64,000 bases of DNA from Elusimicrobiota bacterium (GTDB lineage Bacteria; Elusimicrobiota; Elusimicrobia; JACQPE01), in NCBI GenBank assembly GCA_016180815.1, contig JACPAN010000009.1, forward strand, positions 41,505 to 105,504, given 5' to 3'. Below are positions 39,739 to 49,572 of the stretch, piece by piece; the stretch's first letter is position 1; each line of letters begins with the position of its first letter. Made by a program: the position numbers and the translations under genes. Under the pieces are notes generated by a model. It saw only the letters and a program-made list of their open reading frames with translations, was not told the DNA's origin and searched no databases.

Positions 39739-40836
39739 ATGCTTTATCATTTAGCCCAATTGCGCGACGTTTATTTCGGCTTCAACGTTTTCGCTTATAT
39801 CACGTTTCGCGCGGGCGCGGCTGCGGTGACCGCGTTCGCGCTGTCTTTGCTCTTGGGCCCGATGGTGATCCGCCGTTTGATCAAGGCCGGTTTGGTCAAC
39901 AAGCCCAAGGTTTGGGGACCCGAGTCGCATCAGGGCAAAACCGGCGTGGCCGTGGGCGGAGGCTTCCTCATCATCGGCGTTATGTTGGCGACGATTTTTT
40001 TGTGGGCCCGGCCCGACAACCGCTTTGTGCTGATCGCTTTGGCGCTGTTGGTCATTTTTGGAGCGCTTGGATTCTGGGATGACTGGGTCAAAATTCGAGG
40101 GCCGCGCGTGGAAGGCAAAGCCGAGGGCATCAGCTCCCGGATCAAATTCATCCTTCAGGTCGGGTTCGCCGCGTTTTTTGCGTTTTACCTGGCCTTGTAC
40201 CCGCCCAATCACGAATTCGCGCTTCATGTCAATGTTCCGTTCATTAAAGAGACGTACCTCAACCTCCATGTTTTTTATTTCGTATTGGTCATGCTGTTGT
40301 TCGTGGGGTTCGCCAACAGCGTGAATTTAACCGACGGCATGGACGGCTTGGCCATCGGCAATTTGATCATTGCCGCGACCGCCATGCTGGTTTTCGTGTA
40401 TGTGGCCGGGCATGTCCGTTTTTCCCAGTACTTGAGGATCATTTCCGTGGCCGAAGCCGGGGAATTAACCATCGTGTTGTCGGCTTTAGTCGGCGCCGGT
40501 TTGGGTTTTCTTTGGTTCAATTGCTACCCGGCCCAAGTGTTCATGGGGGATACCGGCTCTTTGCCCTTGGGAGCCCTTCTCGTTTACGTTTCGATCGTCG
40601 CCAAACAGGAGTTGCTTCTGCCGTTGATCGGCGGCGTTTTTATCGCCGAGGCGGCCTCGGTGATCATGCAAATCACCTATTTCAAATTAAGCAGGGGCAA
40701 GCGGATTTTCAGGATGTCCCCTTTCCATCATCATTTCGAGCTCACCGGCGTGGCGGAGCCGAAAGTCGTTGTGCGTTTTTGGGTGGCGGGCATTATTTTG
40801 GCGTTATTGGCGCTATCGAGTTTAAAAGTTCGTTAG
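39739..40836 (+). CDS. mraY: phospho-N-acetylmuramoyl-pentapeptide transferase MraY
   Basis: A 365-residue integral membrane enzyme with about ten membrane segments that moves phospho-MurNAc-pentapeptide onto undecaprenyl phosphate (lipid I). FWDDWVKI (catalytic Asp pair), NLTDGMDGLAIGN and the C-terminal HHHFELTG are the canonical active-site motifs. Order murF-mraY-murD-ftsW is classical. Spacing to murD is 10 bases. Confidence 0.95.
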   Translation: MLYHLAQLRDVYFGFNVFAYITFRAGAAAVTAFALSLLLGPMVIRRLIKAGLVNKPKVWGPESHQGKTGVAVGGGFLIIGVMLATIFLWARPDNRFVLIALALLVIFGALGFWDDWVKIRGPRVEGKAEGISSRIKFILQVGFAAFFAFYLALYPPNHEFALHVNVPFIKETYLNLHVFYFVLVMLLFVGFANSVNLTDGMDGLAIGNLIIAATAMLVFVYVAGHVRFSQYLRIISVAEAGELTIVLSALVGAGLGFLWFNCYPAQVFMGDTGSLPLGALLVYVSIVAKQELLLPLIGGVFIAEAASVIMQITYFKLSRGKRIFRMSPFHHHFELTGVAEPKVVVRFWVAGIILALLALSSLKVR

Positions 40837-40846
40837 GGCAGCCACC

Positions 40847-42232
40847 ATGTTTGATTACGCTGTTTTAGGTTTGGGCAAAACCGGCTGCGCGGCGCTCGAG
40901 TATTTGGTCCGCCGGGAACCGGCGGCGCGCATTCTGGCCAGCGATGCCAAAGCCGATCCCGCGTTGGAGGAGCAGCTCAAGCGGCAGTTTCCCGGCGTCG
41001 CTTTCGAATTCGGGGGGCATACCGAGAGAGTCGCCCAGGCCCGCCAGATCATCAAAAGTCCGGGACTAAAATCCCAGCATCCGATATTAAAGCGCGCGCG
41101 CGAGGCGGGCGCCATCGTGATGAGCGAAATCGAATTCGCCTTCCGGCGTTTTCCGGCCCAGCCTCGTTTTATCGTCGGGGTCACGGGCACCAACGGCAAA
41201 ACCACCACGACCCATTTATCGGGGCGCCTCTTTGAGGCGGGAGGCTTTCAGACGTTGGTCGCCGGCAATATCGGCGCGCCGTTGATCGGTTCGCTGGGCT
41301 CGATTCATCCCGACACGGTATTAGTTCTTGAGCTTTCCAGCTACCAATTGGAGGACTCCCGGGAATTGGCGCTTGACGCCGGCCTCGTGATGAATATCAC
41401 CCCGGATCATTTGGAGCATCATGGCGACTGGGCCGCTTACCTGGCGGCCAAAGAGAAGATTTTTCGTTTTGTGAAACCCGGCGGCTGGGAAATCGTTAAT
41501 GCCGATGATGCGGCCGTCAGAAATCTTGCGCCCGGCCCCGCGGGCATCCGGCTGTCGTTTAGCTCAAAACAAGCGTTGGAGGAAGGCGCTTGGTTGTCCG
41601 GAGGGAAACTTCAGTTCGCCGTCGGGCATTCGAAGGTCAATATTCGCTGCTCGGCGGCCCCTTGCCCCAATTTAATCGGCGTTCACAATTTGGAAAATCA
41701 GATGGCGGCGATTTTGTCCGCTTTGATCGGCGGCGTCCGCCCGGCGGCCGTCGAACAAGCGCTGACGATGTATGCGCCGCCGCCTCATCGGTTGGAAAAA
41801 GTCACGGAGATCGGCGGCATTTTATTCATCAACGATTCCAAGGCGACCAATATCGATTCAACGGTCGTGGCCTTGCGCGCCATCGGCCCGTTGGCCGCGG
41901 CGCGGCGCGGAAAAATTCATCTGTTGCTCGGAGGCCAGGACAAGGGTTCCCCCTACGCCCCCATCGCTGATTTTGCTCCGGCGATTAAAAAAATTTACGC
42001 CTACGGTGAGGCCAGGGGAAAGATTGTGGAGGAGTTGAAGGCCCTGCCCGGCGAAGCCTATCCTGATTTGCCCGCCGCCGTTCGCGACGCCGTGACCCAG
42101 ATCGGAACGGGCGATATTGTTTTATTGTCGCCGGCCTGCGCTTCTTTCGATCAATTCAAGAATTTCGAGCATCGCGGCGAACGGTTTCGGGAGATTGTCG
42201 CGCGCCTGCTTGGGCCGCGTTCAGGCCGGTGA
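40847..42232 (+). CDS. murD: UDP-MurNAc-L-alanine:D-glutamate ligase MurD
   Basis: A 461-residue Mur ligase adding D-Glu. N-terminal domain with YAVLGLGKTGCAALEYL (Rossmann-like UDP site), P-loop VTGTNGKTTTTH, ELSSYQLED, NITPDHLEHH and NDSKATNIDST (D-Glu/ATP region), plus C-terminal LLSPACASFDQFKNFEHRG. All parts are intact and the length is normal. Its stop overlaps the GTG start of ftsW by 4 bases (GTGA). Confidence 0.95.
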   Translation: MFDYAVLGLGKTGCAALEYLVRREPAARILASDAKADPALEEQLKRQFPGVAFEFGGHTERVAQARQIIKSPGLKSQHPILKRAREAGAIVMSEIEFAFRRFPAQPRFIVGVTGTNGKTTTTHLSGRLFEAGGFQTLVAGNIGAPLIGSLGSIHPDTVLVLELSSYQLEDSRELALDAGLVMNITPDHLEHHGDWAAYLAAKEKIFRFVKPGGWEIVNADDAAVRNLAPGPAGIRLSFSSKQALEEGAWLSGGKLQFAVGHSKVNIRCSAAPCPNLIGVHNLENQMAAILSALIGGVRPAAVEQALTMYAPPPHRLEKVTEIGGILFINDSKATNIDSTVVALRAIGPLAAARRGKIHLLLGGQDKGSPYAPIADFAPAIKKIYAYGEARGKIVEELKALPGEAYPDLPAAVRDAVTQIGTGDIVLLSPACASFDQFKNFEHRGERFREIVARLLGPRSGR

Positions 42233-43341
42233 AAAGGCGGCGCCTGCCCCCCGGCGACCCGGTCCTCGCCTTTGCGATCGGCATCCTGATCATGCTCGGC
42301 TGCGTGATGGTTTTTTCATCCAGCGCGATTTTGGCGAACAATCGCTTCGGCGACCCCTATGTGTATATTCGCCGGCACATGAGTTTTTTATTCGTCGGGC
42401 TTGGCCTGCTCTATTTGTCCTCCCGCATGAAGACGGAAATCTGGCGCAAATCCTGGCTGATTCTTTATTTGGCGACCCTGGCGGGCTTGGCCGCGACTTT
42501 TATGATGGGCAAGTCGTTGAGCGGAGCGCGGCGCTGGCTTTATTTGGGGCCGATCGGCTTTCAGGTTTCGGAATTGGCCAAATTGGTTTTGGTCGTGGCC
42601 TTGGCGCGTTATTTGGACCGATACCATTCGCGCCTGACTCGATGGCGCTGGGCGCTCGTTTACCCGACCTTGATGTTCGGGCTTTTGATCGTCCCCATCG
42701 CGCTTCAGCCCGATTTCGGCAATCCCTTCGTGATGATGCTGGGATTTTTTTCCATGCTGTTGATCGCCGGAATTTCTTGGAAGCATTTGGCCGTTTATCC
42801 GTTGATGGCCTTGCCCGCAATGGCCGCTCTGATCGTCAAAAGCCCCTATCGGATCAAGCGGTTTTTGAGTTTTTTTTCTCTTTGGAAGGCCGATGACATC
42901 GCCGTGCAGCACGGCGCGGCTTATCAGGCGAGCCAGGCGCTTCTGGCTTTAGGCTCCGGCGGTTTGTTCGGTAAGGGCCTAGGCGACTCCGATCTGAAAC
43001 TTCATTACTTGCCCCAGCCGCATACGGATTTCGTTTTTCCCGTGATCGGAGAAGAATTGGGCTTTGCCGGAAGCATGGCTGTTGTGATTCTTTTCAGCTT
43101 GATCGCCATCCGGGGCATCAAGGCCGCGATCAACGCGGAACGCGCCTTCGACCGGTCCCTGGCCGCGGGGTTGACGTTGATGCTCGTTTTTCAGGCCGGC
43201 ATTCACATGGCCGTGACCACGGCCTTGGCGCCGACGAAAGGCATCACGCTTCCTTTCATTTCCTACGGCGGCTCGTCGTTGTTGATGAGCTGCCTGATGG
43301 CGGGCATCCTCCTGAGAATTTCGCGTTCGCGCAACGCTTGA
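42229..43341 (+). CDS. ftsW: SEDS-family lipid II polymerase FtsW
   Basis: A 370-residue membrane protein with ten predicted segments, a SEDS glycosyltransferase that polymerises lipid II at the septum with FtsI. GARRWLYLGPIGFQVSELAK, PHTDFVFPVIGEELGF and ISYGGSSLLMSC are diagnostic. FtsW rather than RodA is chosen from its place behind murD. The start is GTG overlapping the murD stop. The cluster ends here: murG, murC, ftsQ, ftsA and ftsZ do not follow, comM does. Confidence 0.92.
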   Translation: MKRRRLPPGDPVLAFAIGILIMLGCVMVFSSSAILANNRFGDPYVYIRRHMSFLFVGLGLLYLSSRMKTEIWRKSWLILYLATLAGLAATFMMGKSLSGARRWLYLGPIGFQVSELAKLVLVVALARYLDRYHSRLTRWRWALVYPTLMFGLLIVPIALQPDFGNPFVMMLGFFSMLLIAGISWKHLAVYPLMALPAMAALIVKSPYRIKRFLSFFSLWKADDIAVQHGAAYQASQALLALGSGGLFGKGLGDSDLKLHYLPQPHTDFVFPVIGEELGFAGSMAVVILFSLIAIRGIKAAINAERAFDRSLAAGLTLMLVFQAGIHMAVTTALAPTKGITLPFISYGGSSLLMSCLMAGILLRISRSRNA

Positions 43342-43364
43342 TCGTCCGCCGTTCTTACGCGTCA

Positions 43365-43394
43365 TTTGCTTTGTCGACCCCTTCCTTTTATAAT
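43365..43394 (+). promoter_or_regulatory. promoter of comM, leaderless
   Basis: TTTGCT (43365-43370), 18-base spacer and a consensus TATAAT (43389-43394), then 6 bases to a GTG at 43401. The transcription start is expected at or one base from the GTG. Confidence 0.55.
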
Positions 43395-43400
43395 CCGGCC

Positions 43401-44975
43401 GTGGCGACTTCCAAAATTTTTTCCGCTTGCCCCTTCGGCATCGAAGCGCGTTTGGTCACGGTCGAGGTTGATTTGCGCCGCCGCGGCCTGCCGGCTTTCA
43501 TCATTGTGGGTTTGCCGGATCAGGCCACGCGGGAAGCCCGCGAGCGCGTGGCCAGCGCGATCCGAAATGGCGGCTTGGAATTTCCCTCGGCCAAGATCAC
43601 CGTGAATTTGGCGCCGGCTCACTTTAAAAAGGAAGGGACCGAACTCGACCTGCCTATTGCCTGCGGCATTTTGGCGCAATCCGAACCGGTCAATGCCGAG
43701 CGCTGGGAGAATATTTTTTCCCGTTTTTTATTCGTCGGCGAATTGAGTTTGGACGGCGCCTTGCGGGGCGTTCGCGGCACGTTGGCCATGGCTTCGGCGG
43801 CCCGTTCCGGCGGGTTTCAAGGTTTGATTTGTCCTTGGGTTAATCGCGAAGAGGCGGCTTTGGTGGAGGGAATCGAAGTGTTGCCGTGCCGGAATTTGAA
43901 CGAAGTGTCGGACTGGGCCGCCGGCCGAGGCGAATTAGAACCCTATCGTTTAGCGGATGATTATTGGCAGCGCCGTCTCCAGGAGGAAGCGCCCCAGCAA
44001 GGCGCGGCCGTGGATTTTGCCGAGATTCAAGGGAATGCCTTGGCTAAAAAGGCCCTTGAGGTTGCGGCCGCCGGCGGCCATCATGCTTTATTGATCGGGC
44101 CGCCGGGCGTGGGCAAAACGCTGCTGGCGCGCGCCACCCAAGCTCTGTTGCCGCCGTTGACGCCCGAAGAATCGTCCGAATTAACGCGTATTTACTCGAT
44201 CGGCGCTTATACGGGAACATTTGCGGTCGTTGGGAGGCGCCCGTTTCGCAACCCGCATCATACGGCGTCCGATATCGCTTTAATCGGCGGCGGGCCGCAG
44301 GCCGTCCCGGGGGAAATTACCTTGGCGCATCGCGGCGTTTTGTTTTTGGACGAAATGGGGGAATTCAGCCGTCCGGTGCTCGAAGCCCTTCGCCAGCCGC
44401 TTGAAGACGGGCAGGTGACCGTTTCCCGCGCCGCGGCTAAATTTCGTTACCCGGCGCGCTTTCTGTTGATCGGCGCCGCGAACCCTTGCCCTTGCGGTTA
44501 TTTTGGTTCCGGCGAAAAAGAGTGCCGCTGTCCGCCGGGGCAAGTGCTGCGCTACCGGCAAAAATTTTCCGGACCTATTATGGATCGCATGGACGTTCAG
44601 GTTCAGGTTTCCGCGCAGGAATTCAGAAAAGGCGTCGCGGCCGCCACGGCGCCGCCGCAAGCCGAAGCCACCGCCCTAATCCGCGAGCGGGTTTGGTCGG
44701 CCCGGGCCGCTCAACAGCGGCGTTTGAGCGGACGCTTGAATTCCGAGATGACCCTTCAGGAAATAAAAACGTATTGCAAAATGGCGAAATCTGAGGAAGA
44801 CTTCTTACGGAGGGTCATGGAGCACCATCGTTTGTCACCCCGGGCTTACCACAAGATATTAAAGGTGGCCCGGACCCTGGCGGATCTGGCCGGACGCGAA
44901 ATGATCTCGGCCTCGGATCTGAGCCTGGCCGTTGAGATGAGATGCCTTGAGCGCGCTCTGGCCGCGGCGGTATAG
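43401..44975 (+). CDS. comM: ComM/YifB-family AAA+ ATPase (Mg-chelatase-like)
   Basis: A 524-residue protein with an N-terminal Lon-like domain (VTVEVDLRRRGLPAF, VGLPDQATREARERV), AAA+ core with Walker A GPPGVGKT (233-240) and Walker B GVLFLDEMGEF, and a C-terminal Mg-chelatase domain with NPCPCGYFGS and CRCPPGQVLRYRQK. ComM is a branch-migrating helicase in natural transformation, consistent with dprA nearby. The GTG at 43401 is preferred because it aligns with the family N-terminus and sits 6 bases after a TATAAT. An in-frame ATG at 43338 would overlap ftsW and the promoter. Confidence 0.9.
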   Translation: MATSKIFSACPFGIEARLVTVEVDLRRRGLPAFIIVGLPDQATREARERVASAIRNGGLEFPSAKITVNLAPAHFKKEGTELDLPIACGILAQSEPVNAERWENIFSRFLFVGELSLDGALRGVRGTLAMASAARSGGFQGLICPWVNREEAALVEGIEVLPCRNLNEVSDWAAGRGELEPYRLADDYWQRRLQEEAPQQGAAVDFAEIQGNALAKKALEVAAAGGHHALLIGPPGVGKTLLARATQALLPPLTPEESSELTRIYSIGAYTGTFAVVGRRPFRNPHHTASDIALIGGGPQAVPGEITLAHRGVLFLDEMGEFSRPVLEALRQPLEDGQVTVSRAAAKFRYPARFLLIGAANPCPCGYFGSGEKECRCPPGQVLRYRQKFSGPIMDRMDVQVQVSAQEFRKGVAAATAPPQAEATALIRERVWSARAAQQRRLSGRLNSEMTLQEIKTYCKMAKSEEDFLRRVMEHHRLSPRAYHKILKVARTLADLAGREMISASDLSLAVEMRCLERALAAAV

Positions 44976-45002
44976 TTTTCGGGAGAGTTGGAGGAGGGAC
45001 AT

Positions 45003-45767
45003 ATGAAGCGATTAACGATTGAGCGATGCGTTGCCGCGGGAATGACGGCGGCGGTGGCGGCCGTTTGCCTCGGCGCCCCCAAGTCGGCGCGGGCCGCCCA
45101 AGAGCCCCCGGAGCGTTATGTCGTCATCAAGGGCGATACGCTTTGGGATATCGCGGAGCTTTTCTATGACAGCGGTTTTGCCTGGCAAAAAATCCATGAG
45201 CTCAACACCGATCTCATTAAAAATCCGGACCTGATCTATCCTCAACAGTCGATTCTGTTGCCGGGAGGATTGGCGAAAAAACCGCCGAAAACCGAGGTTC
45301 AAGTGGCCACTAAAGAAGCGCCGGCCGAACCCGCGCAAGAAACAATGCCGGAAGTTGAGGTCGCTGTCGCCAAGCCGCCGGAACCCACGGCGACGCCGGT
45401 TGCCGCTGTTGCCGCACCGAGTGTCCAGCAAGCCGCCGAATTTAAGGATTACGACGGCAAAATCATCGCCAGCCGCAACGTCAATCAGGTCATGTTCGCG
45501 CAGGGCGACGACGTCTTCGTCAATTTGGGCGCCAAGCACGGTTTGGTTACCGGCGATGAGCTTCAAATCGTGCGCAAACAAAAGCGGGCTTATGACCCCA
45601 AGGCTAAAAAAAAGTATTGGATCGTGCAGGTGATGGGTAAACTGCGCGTGAGCAAAGAACTTTATGATGATCGCTCCGAATGCCGCATTTTGTTCGCGCA
45701 CGAGCCTGTTTCCATCGGCGACGGAGTGGTCCGCTTGGCGGGCGGCTTGGTTGATGGAACTCAGTGA
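45003..45767 (+). CDS. exported LysM-domain protein
   Basis: A 254-residue protein with a signal peptide (1-31), a LysM peptidoglycan-binding domain (about 39-87; YVVIKGDTLWDIAELFY ... YPQQSILLP), a Pro/Ala/Glu-rich linker (90-145) and a C-terminal beta-rich domain (about 150-254; QVMFAQGDDVFVNLGAKHGL, then GDELQIVRK). The C-terminus is like the FlgT/peptidoglycan-associated modules often found behind LysM domains. The ATG at 45003 follows ggaggaggga; an in-frame start at 44988 lacks such a site. Probably periplasmic and wall-bound. It lies directly upstream of a small TPR-like gene and dprA. Confidence 0.8.
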   Translation: MKRLTIERCVAAGMTAAVAAVCLGAPKSARAAQEPPERYVVIKGDTLWDIAELFYDSGFAWQKIHELNTDLIKNPDLIYPQQSILLPGGLAKKPPKTEVQVATKEAPAEPAQETMPEVEVAVAKPPEPTATPVAAVAAPSVQQAAEFKDYDGKIIASRNVNQVMFAQGDDVFVNLGAKHGLVTGDELQIVRKQKRAYDPKAKKKYWIVQVMGKLRVSKELYDDRSECRILFAHEPVSIGDGVVRLAGGLVDGTQ

Positions 45768-45778
45768 GGCATTGCTGA

Positions 45779-46177
45779 ATGCTCAAATGGGCGTTGATTT
45801 TCCTTGTCGTGATTTATGGGGGAGACAAGGCCTATGAATGGTTTTGTTCGCCGCGTTACGTTGAATTTATCGAGAGTCATAAAGCCGATTCTTGGGTCCC
45901 ATCGCTTTGCTTAAAGAGCGGGATTTATTGGACGTTTTTTGCGGATTGGAACAAGGCTTTGATTTTTTTTGAGCGTTGTTCCAAAGAAGACATGAAAAAA
46001 GCTCCCGAACGCTCGATGTGCCTGTACTACAGGGCTTGGTCCCATGACGAGGCGCGCCATCGCAACGAAGCCATCGATGCCTACGGGCTTTTTTTGGAGG
46101 AGTTCCCGAAGCATCGCAAGACCGCTGTGGCCAGGCGCCGCCTGGATGTTTTAAAGGCAGGGTGGTCCGCACTTTAA
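45779..46177 (+). CDS. small membrane-anchored TPR-like protein
   Basis: A 132-residue protein with an N-terminal hydrophobic anchor (WALIFLVVIYGGDKAY) and helical pairs resembling two or three TPR repeats (DWNKALIFFERC; HRNEAIDAYGLFLEEFPKHR), the second with the typical repeat-ending P. No family recognised beyond TPR character. It lies 11 bases after the LysM gene and one base before dprA, so it is in the same operon; the context suggests an envelope or competence-linked accessory role, which is inference. Confidence 0.6.
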   Translation: MLKWALIFLVVIYGGDKAYEWFCSPRYVEFIESHKADSWVPSLCLKSGIYWTFFADWNKALIFFERCSKEDMKKAPERSMCLYYRAWSHDEARHRNEAIDAYGLFLEEFPKHRKTAVARRRLDVLKAGWSAL

Positions 46178-46178
46178 G

Positions 46179-47336
46179 ATGATGGAATTGCTCAAGAGCG
46201 TGAACGAGCGCAGGGCTCAATTTTGGCTTCATCAGAGCGGGCTTTCCGCCGGGGCCGCGCGGCGAATCATTGAATTGTCCGGTAGCGCCGAAGCGGTTTT
46301 ATCCAAGAGTCCGCTTTCTTTTTCCGGTTTGGGTTTAGCCGGGGCTGATTCGGCCGCCTTGGTCGATTTTTTTTCCGGCGAGCGCAAACGCCGCGAGTGG
46401 GACAAAGTTTATGAGGCGGCCATCCGCGGCGGTTGGCGTTTTTTATGCGGCGACGAATTAACGGCGGCTTTTCCCGGGATCGATGAGCGCGACCGGCCGC
46501 TCGGGTGCTGGGTTCGCGGAACCATCAATTTTCCGTTCGACCGTCCGGCCGCGGCTTTGGTGGGTGCGCGTCAAGCCACGCCTTACGGCTTGGCCGTCGC
46601 TGAGAAGCTGGCGGATTTTCTGGCGCGCCGGGGCGTTATTGTCGTCAGCGGCTTGGCCTACGGCATTGACGCCGCCGCTCATCGCGCTGCGATCGCCGGC
46701 GGCGGCGTGACCGCGGCTTTTTTGGGCACGGGCCCGGATATTTTTTATCCGCAGAGCAACCGTGCGCTTCAGAACCGGGATATCCCCCAAAGCGGCTTGG
46801 TCTGCTCGGAATACCCTTGGGGAACCGGGCCCCAGCGTGGGCACTTTCCGCGCCGCAACAGGCTGATTGCCGGGTGCTCTTCGGTTGTGGTGGTGATCGA
46901 AGGCGACGAGGATTCCGGAGCCTTGATTACCGCGCGCTGGGCCGCGGTGATGGGCAAGGATGTGTTCGCCGTCCCTGGAAGCATTTTTTCGCGCATGAGC
47001 CGCGGTCCCAACCGGCTGATTAAGGAAGGAGCCGTCCCATTGACTGATTTCGAGAATTTGATTAACGAAGCGTCCGGGCTTGAGGCTGCCGTGGTCTTGA
47101 GATCGCCGGCGCAATCGTCCTCGGAGGCTCCCCGTGCCGCCAGGCTAACGGCGGCGGCATCCGCGCTGCTCGGCCAATTGCGCCCGGATGGGACCGGTTT
47201 GGATGTTTTATTGGCGGGGACCGGCCTGGCCATCGAAGAAGCCATGCCTGCTTTGCTTGAGTTGGAGATGAAGGGCTTGGTGCGTTCGGGCCCCGGCGGG
47301 TATGTGCCCGTCGATGACGGGAGGGCCCGTGGCTAA
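46179..47336 (+). CDS. dprA: DNA-processing protein DprA
   Basis: A 385-residue protein that loads RecA on incoming single-stranded DNA in transformation. The Rossmann domain has GARQATPYGLAVAEKLAD, VVSGLAYGIDAAAHRAA, PRRNRLIAGCSSVVVVI and GALITARWAAVMGKDVFAVPGS. An N-terminal helical SAM-like part (1-100) and a C-terminal winged-helix-like tail (about 325-385) are also present. ATG at 46179 or 46182. It overlaps topA by 8 bases, the common dprA-topA order. Confidence 0.93.
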   Translation: MMELLKSVNERRAQFWLHQSGLSAGAARRIIELSGSAEAVLSKSPLSFSGLGLAGADSAALVDFFSGERKRREWDKVYEAAIRGGWRFLCGDELTAAFPGIDERDRPLGCWVRGTINFPFDRPAAALVGARQATPYGLAVAEKLADFLARRGVIVVSGLAYGIDAAAHRAAIAGGGVTAAFLGTGPDIFYPQSNRALQNRDIPQSGLVCSEYPWGTGPQRGHFPRRNRLIAGCSSVVVVIEGDEDSGALITARWAAVMGKDVFAVPGSIFSRMSRGPNRLIKEGAVPLTDFENLINEASGLEAAVVLRSPAQSSSEAPRAARLTAAASALLGQLRPDGTGLDVLLAGTGLAIEEAMPALLELEMKGLVRSGPGGYVPVDDGRARG

Positions 47337-49557
47337 GACTTTGCTCATCGTCGAGTCGCCCACGAAGGAAAAGAAAATCGGTTCGTTTTTGGGCAAGGAT
47401 TTTGTCGTTAAAAGCTGCATGGGACATGTCCGCGACTTGCCCCAAAAAGAACTAGGCGTCGATGAAAAGGATTTCACGCCGCGCTATGAAATCATTGAGA
47501 AAAAGGCGAAGTCGCTGGCCGCGTTAAAATCGTTGGCCAAGGACGTGAGCCGGGTGATTCTGGCGACCGACTATGACCGCGAAGGAGAAGCGATCGCCTG
47601 GCATTTGGTGGAAATTTTAAAGCCACCGAAAACAAAAGTCGCCCGCGTGGTTTTTCATGAAATCACCAAAGAAGCGATCCATGAGGCGTTGAAATCCCCG
47701 CGCAGCCTGGACATGGATTTAATTTCGGCCCAACAGGCCCGGCGCGTGCTGGATCGGCTTGTGGGCTACAAGCTCTCCCCCTTGCTATGGAAGAAGGTGC
47801 GCCGGGGTCTTTCCGCCGGGCGCGTGCAATCCGTGGCCGTGCGCTTGATCACGGAGCGGGAGCTGGAAATCAAGGCGTTCGGAGCCGAGGATTATTGGAC
47901 CATCCACGCGCTTTTTGAAAAAGGCGGACAAGCATTTTCGGCCGAGCTGATCGAATATGAAAACCGCGATATTTGGGTTGTTGAAACGCATCAATTGTTC
48001 GCCCAGACCTACCGGATTCAAAAAACGTCGTTCAAATCGGCCCAGCAGGCTAAATCCGCCGTCGAATCGTTGGCTGGGCGGCCCTTTGAAGTGGAGAAGG
48101 CCGAGGGCGCGGAGCGCCGGCGCTCCGCGGCGCCTCCTTTTATTACCTCCACCATGACCCAGGCCGCTTCCCAGGCCCTGAGTTTTTCCGCTCAGCGGAC
48201 CATGCAGGTGGCCCAAGGGCTTTACGAGAACGGCTTTATCACCTATATGCGCACGGATTCCGTTCATGTGGCCGAGGCGGCGCAGGTCCAGGCCCGCGCT
48301 TATGTCAAGAAGCTTTACGGCGCTCAATTTTTGCCTGCGGCGGCGCCCATTTACAAAACCAAGGTCAAGGGCGCCCAGGAAGCCCATGAGGCCATCCGTC
48401 CGACATCCGTCGAACGCACGCCCGAGACGTTGACCGATAAGCTTGATCAGGGTCAAGCCGCGCTTTATGATTTGATTTGGCGGCGGTTTTTGGCCAGCCA
48501 AATGACCGACGCCCTTTATCATGTCATGACCGTCGATATTCGCGCCGCCGGATCCGGGCCCTCCGCCCTGTTTCGCGCCACCGGCCGCCGCTTGGTGTTC
48601 GAAGGGTTCCTCAAACTTTACCGCGACGCCATGGAGTCCGAAGAAGAGGGGGCGTTGCTGCCGGAGGTCAAAGCAAAAGAAACGCTTTCTTTGGCCAAGG
48701 ACCCCAAGGCCATCGACGCCAAGGCGCATCAGACATCGCCGCCGCCGCGCTACAACGAAGCGAGCTTGATCCGGGCTTTGGAAGAACACGGCATCGGACG
48801 TCCATCGACGTACGCGCCGATTATTGGGACCATCCTTGAGCGCCGTTACGTTTATTTGCAGGAGCGGCGGTTCTATCCGACGGAGACAGGGGCGTTGGTC
48901 AGCGAGCTGCTGAAGAAACATTTTCCGGAAGTCGTGGATTTGTCGTTTACCGCCCAGATGGAGGGGGACCTTGACCATGTGGCCGAGGGCAAGCGCGTTT
49001 GGCGCGATGTGGTCAAGGCGTTCTACACGCCCTTCGCCAAAGACCTGTCCAAAGCCGAGGCTAAAATGGAGCGGGTTAAAATCGAGCCCAAGGATTCGGG
49101 CAAAAAATGCGCTTTGTGCGGCAGCCGCATGCTGATCAAGGAGAGCCGTTTCGGCCAATATCTGGCCTGCGAAAATAACCCCAAGACATGCACCGGCAAA
49201 TTGGCGTTGGACGCCCAGGGCGTGCCCATCGTCCCCGAGGCAACCGAGGAAAAATGCCCCAAATGCGCCAAGCCCATGCTTAAGAAACGCGGTTTTCGCG
49301 GACGGTTTTACCTGGCGTGCCAGGATTACCCCAAGTGCAAGACCTCCTTTTCCCTCGACAAGCAGGGCAATAAAATCATCAGGCCTCCGGCTGAACCCAC
49401 CGATTTTAAATGCGATCGCTGCCAAAATCAGCTCTTGAAGCGCTGGGGCCCCCGCGGGCCGTTTTTAGCCTGTTCGAAATTTCCCAAGTGCCGGTTCACC
49501 AAATCGCTCCCCAAGGAAGAGGGCGGCCAGGGTGAAAAAGTTGAAAAGACAAAGTAA
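47329..49557 (+). CDS. topA: DNA topoisomerase I (type IA)
   Basis: A 742-residue type IA topoisomerase relaxing negative supercoils. TOPRIM domain with IVESPTKEKKIGSF and ATDYDREGEAIAWH, catalytic Y306 in GFITYMRTDS, and GIGRPSTYAPII. Three C-terminal zinc ribbons are present (CALCGSRM...CENNPKTC; CPKCAKPM...CQDYPKC; CDRCQNQL...CSKFPKC). The start is GTG at 47329, overlapping dprA, with gggagg in front; an in-frame ATG at 47302 is less likely. xerC follows 15 bases on. Confidence 0.95.
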   Translation: MAKTLLIVESPTKEKKIGSFLGKDFVVKSCMGHVRDLPQKELGVDEKDFTPRYEIIEKKAKSLAALKSLAKDVSRVILATDYDREGEAIAWHLVEILKPPKTKVARVVFHEITKEAIHEALKSPRSLDMDLISAQQARRVLDRLVGYKLSPLLWKKVRRGLSAGRVQSVAVRLITERELEIKAFGAEDYWTIHALFEKGGQAFSAELIEYENRDIWVVETHQLFAQTYRIQKTSFKSAQQAKSAVESLAGRPFEVEKAEGAERRRSAAPPFITSTMTQAASQALSFSAQRTMQVAQGLYENGFITYMRTDSVHVAEAAQVQARAYVKKLYGAQFLPAAAPIYKTKVKGAQEAHEAIRPTSVERTPETLTDKLDQGQAALYDLIWRRFLASQMTDALYHVMTVDIRAAGSGPSALFRATGRRLVFEGFLKLYRDAMESEEEGALLPEVKAKETLSLAKDPKAIDAKAHQTSPPPRYNEASLIRALEEHGIGRPSTYAPIIGTILERRYVYLQERRFYPTETGALVSELLKKHFPEVVDLSFTAQMEGDLDHVAEGKRVWRDVVKAFYTPFAKDLSKAEAKMERVKIEPKDSGKKCALCGSRMLIKESRFGQYLACENNPKTCTGKLALDAQGVPIVPEATEEKCPKCAKPMLKKRGFRGRFYLACQDYPKCKTSFSLDKQGNKIIRPPAEPTDFKCDRCQNQLLKRWGPRGPFLACSKFPKCRFTKSLPKEEGGQGEKVEKTK

Positions 49558-49572
49558 TACGCGGCCTTCGTT

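Noticed and set aside
42117..42896. 260-codon open frame across the murD-ftsW junction
   Set aside because: It is out of frame with both well supported genes and has no recognisable domain.
47785..49425. Very long open frame antisense to topA (546 codons)
   Set aside because: It mirrors the codon bias of topA in a G+C-rich gene; the product is repetitive Gly/Arg/Leu-rich sequence without domains, and topA motifs on the other strand are unambiguous.
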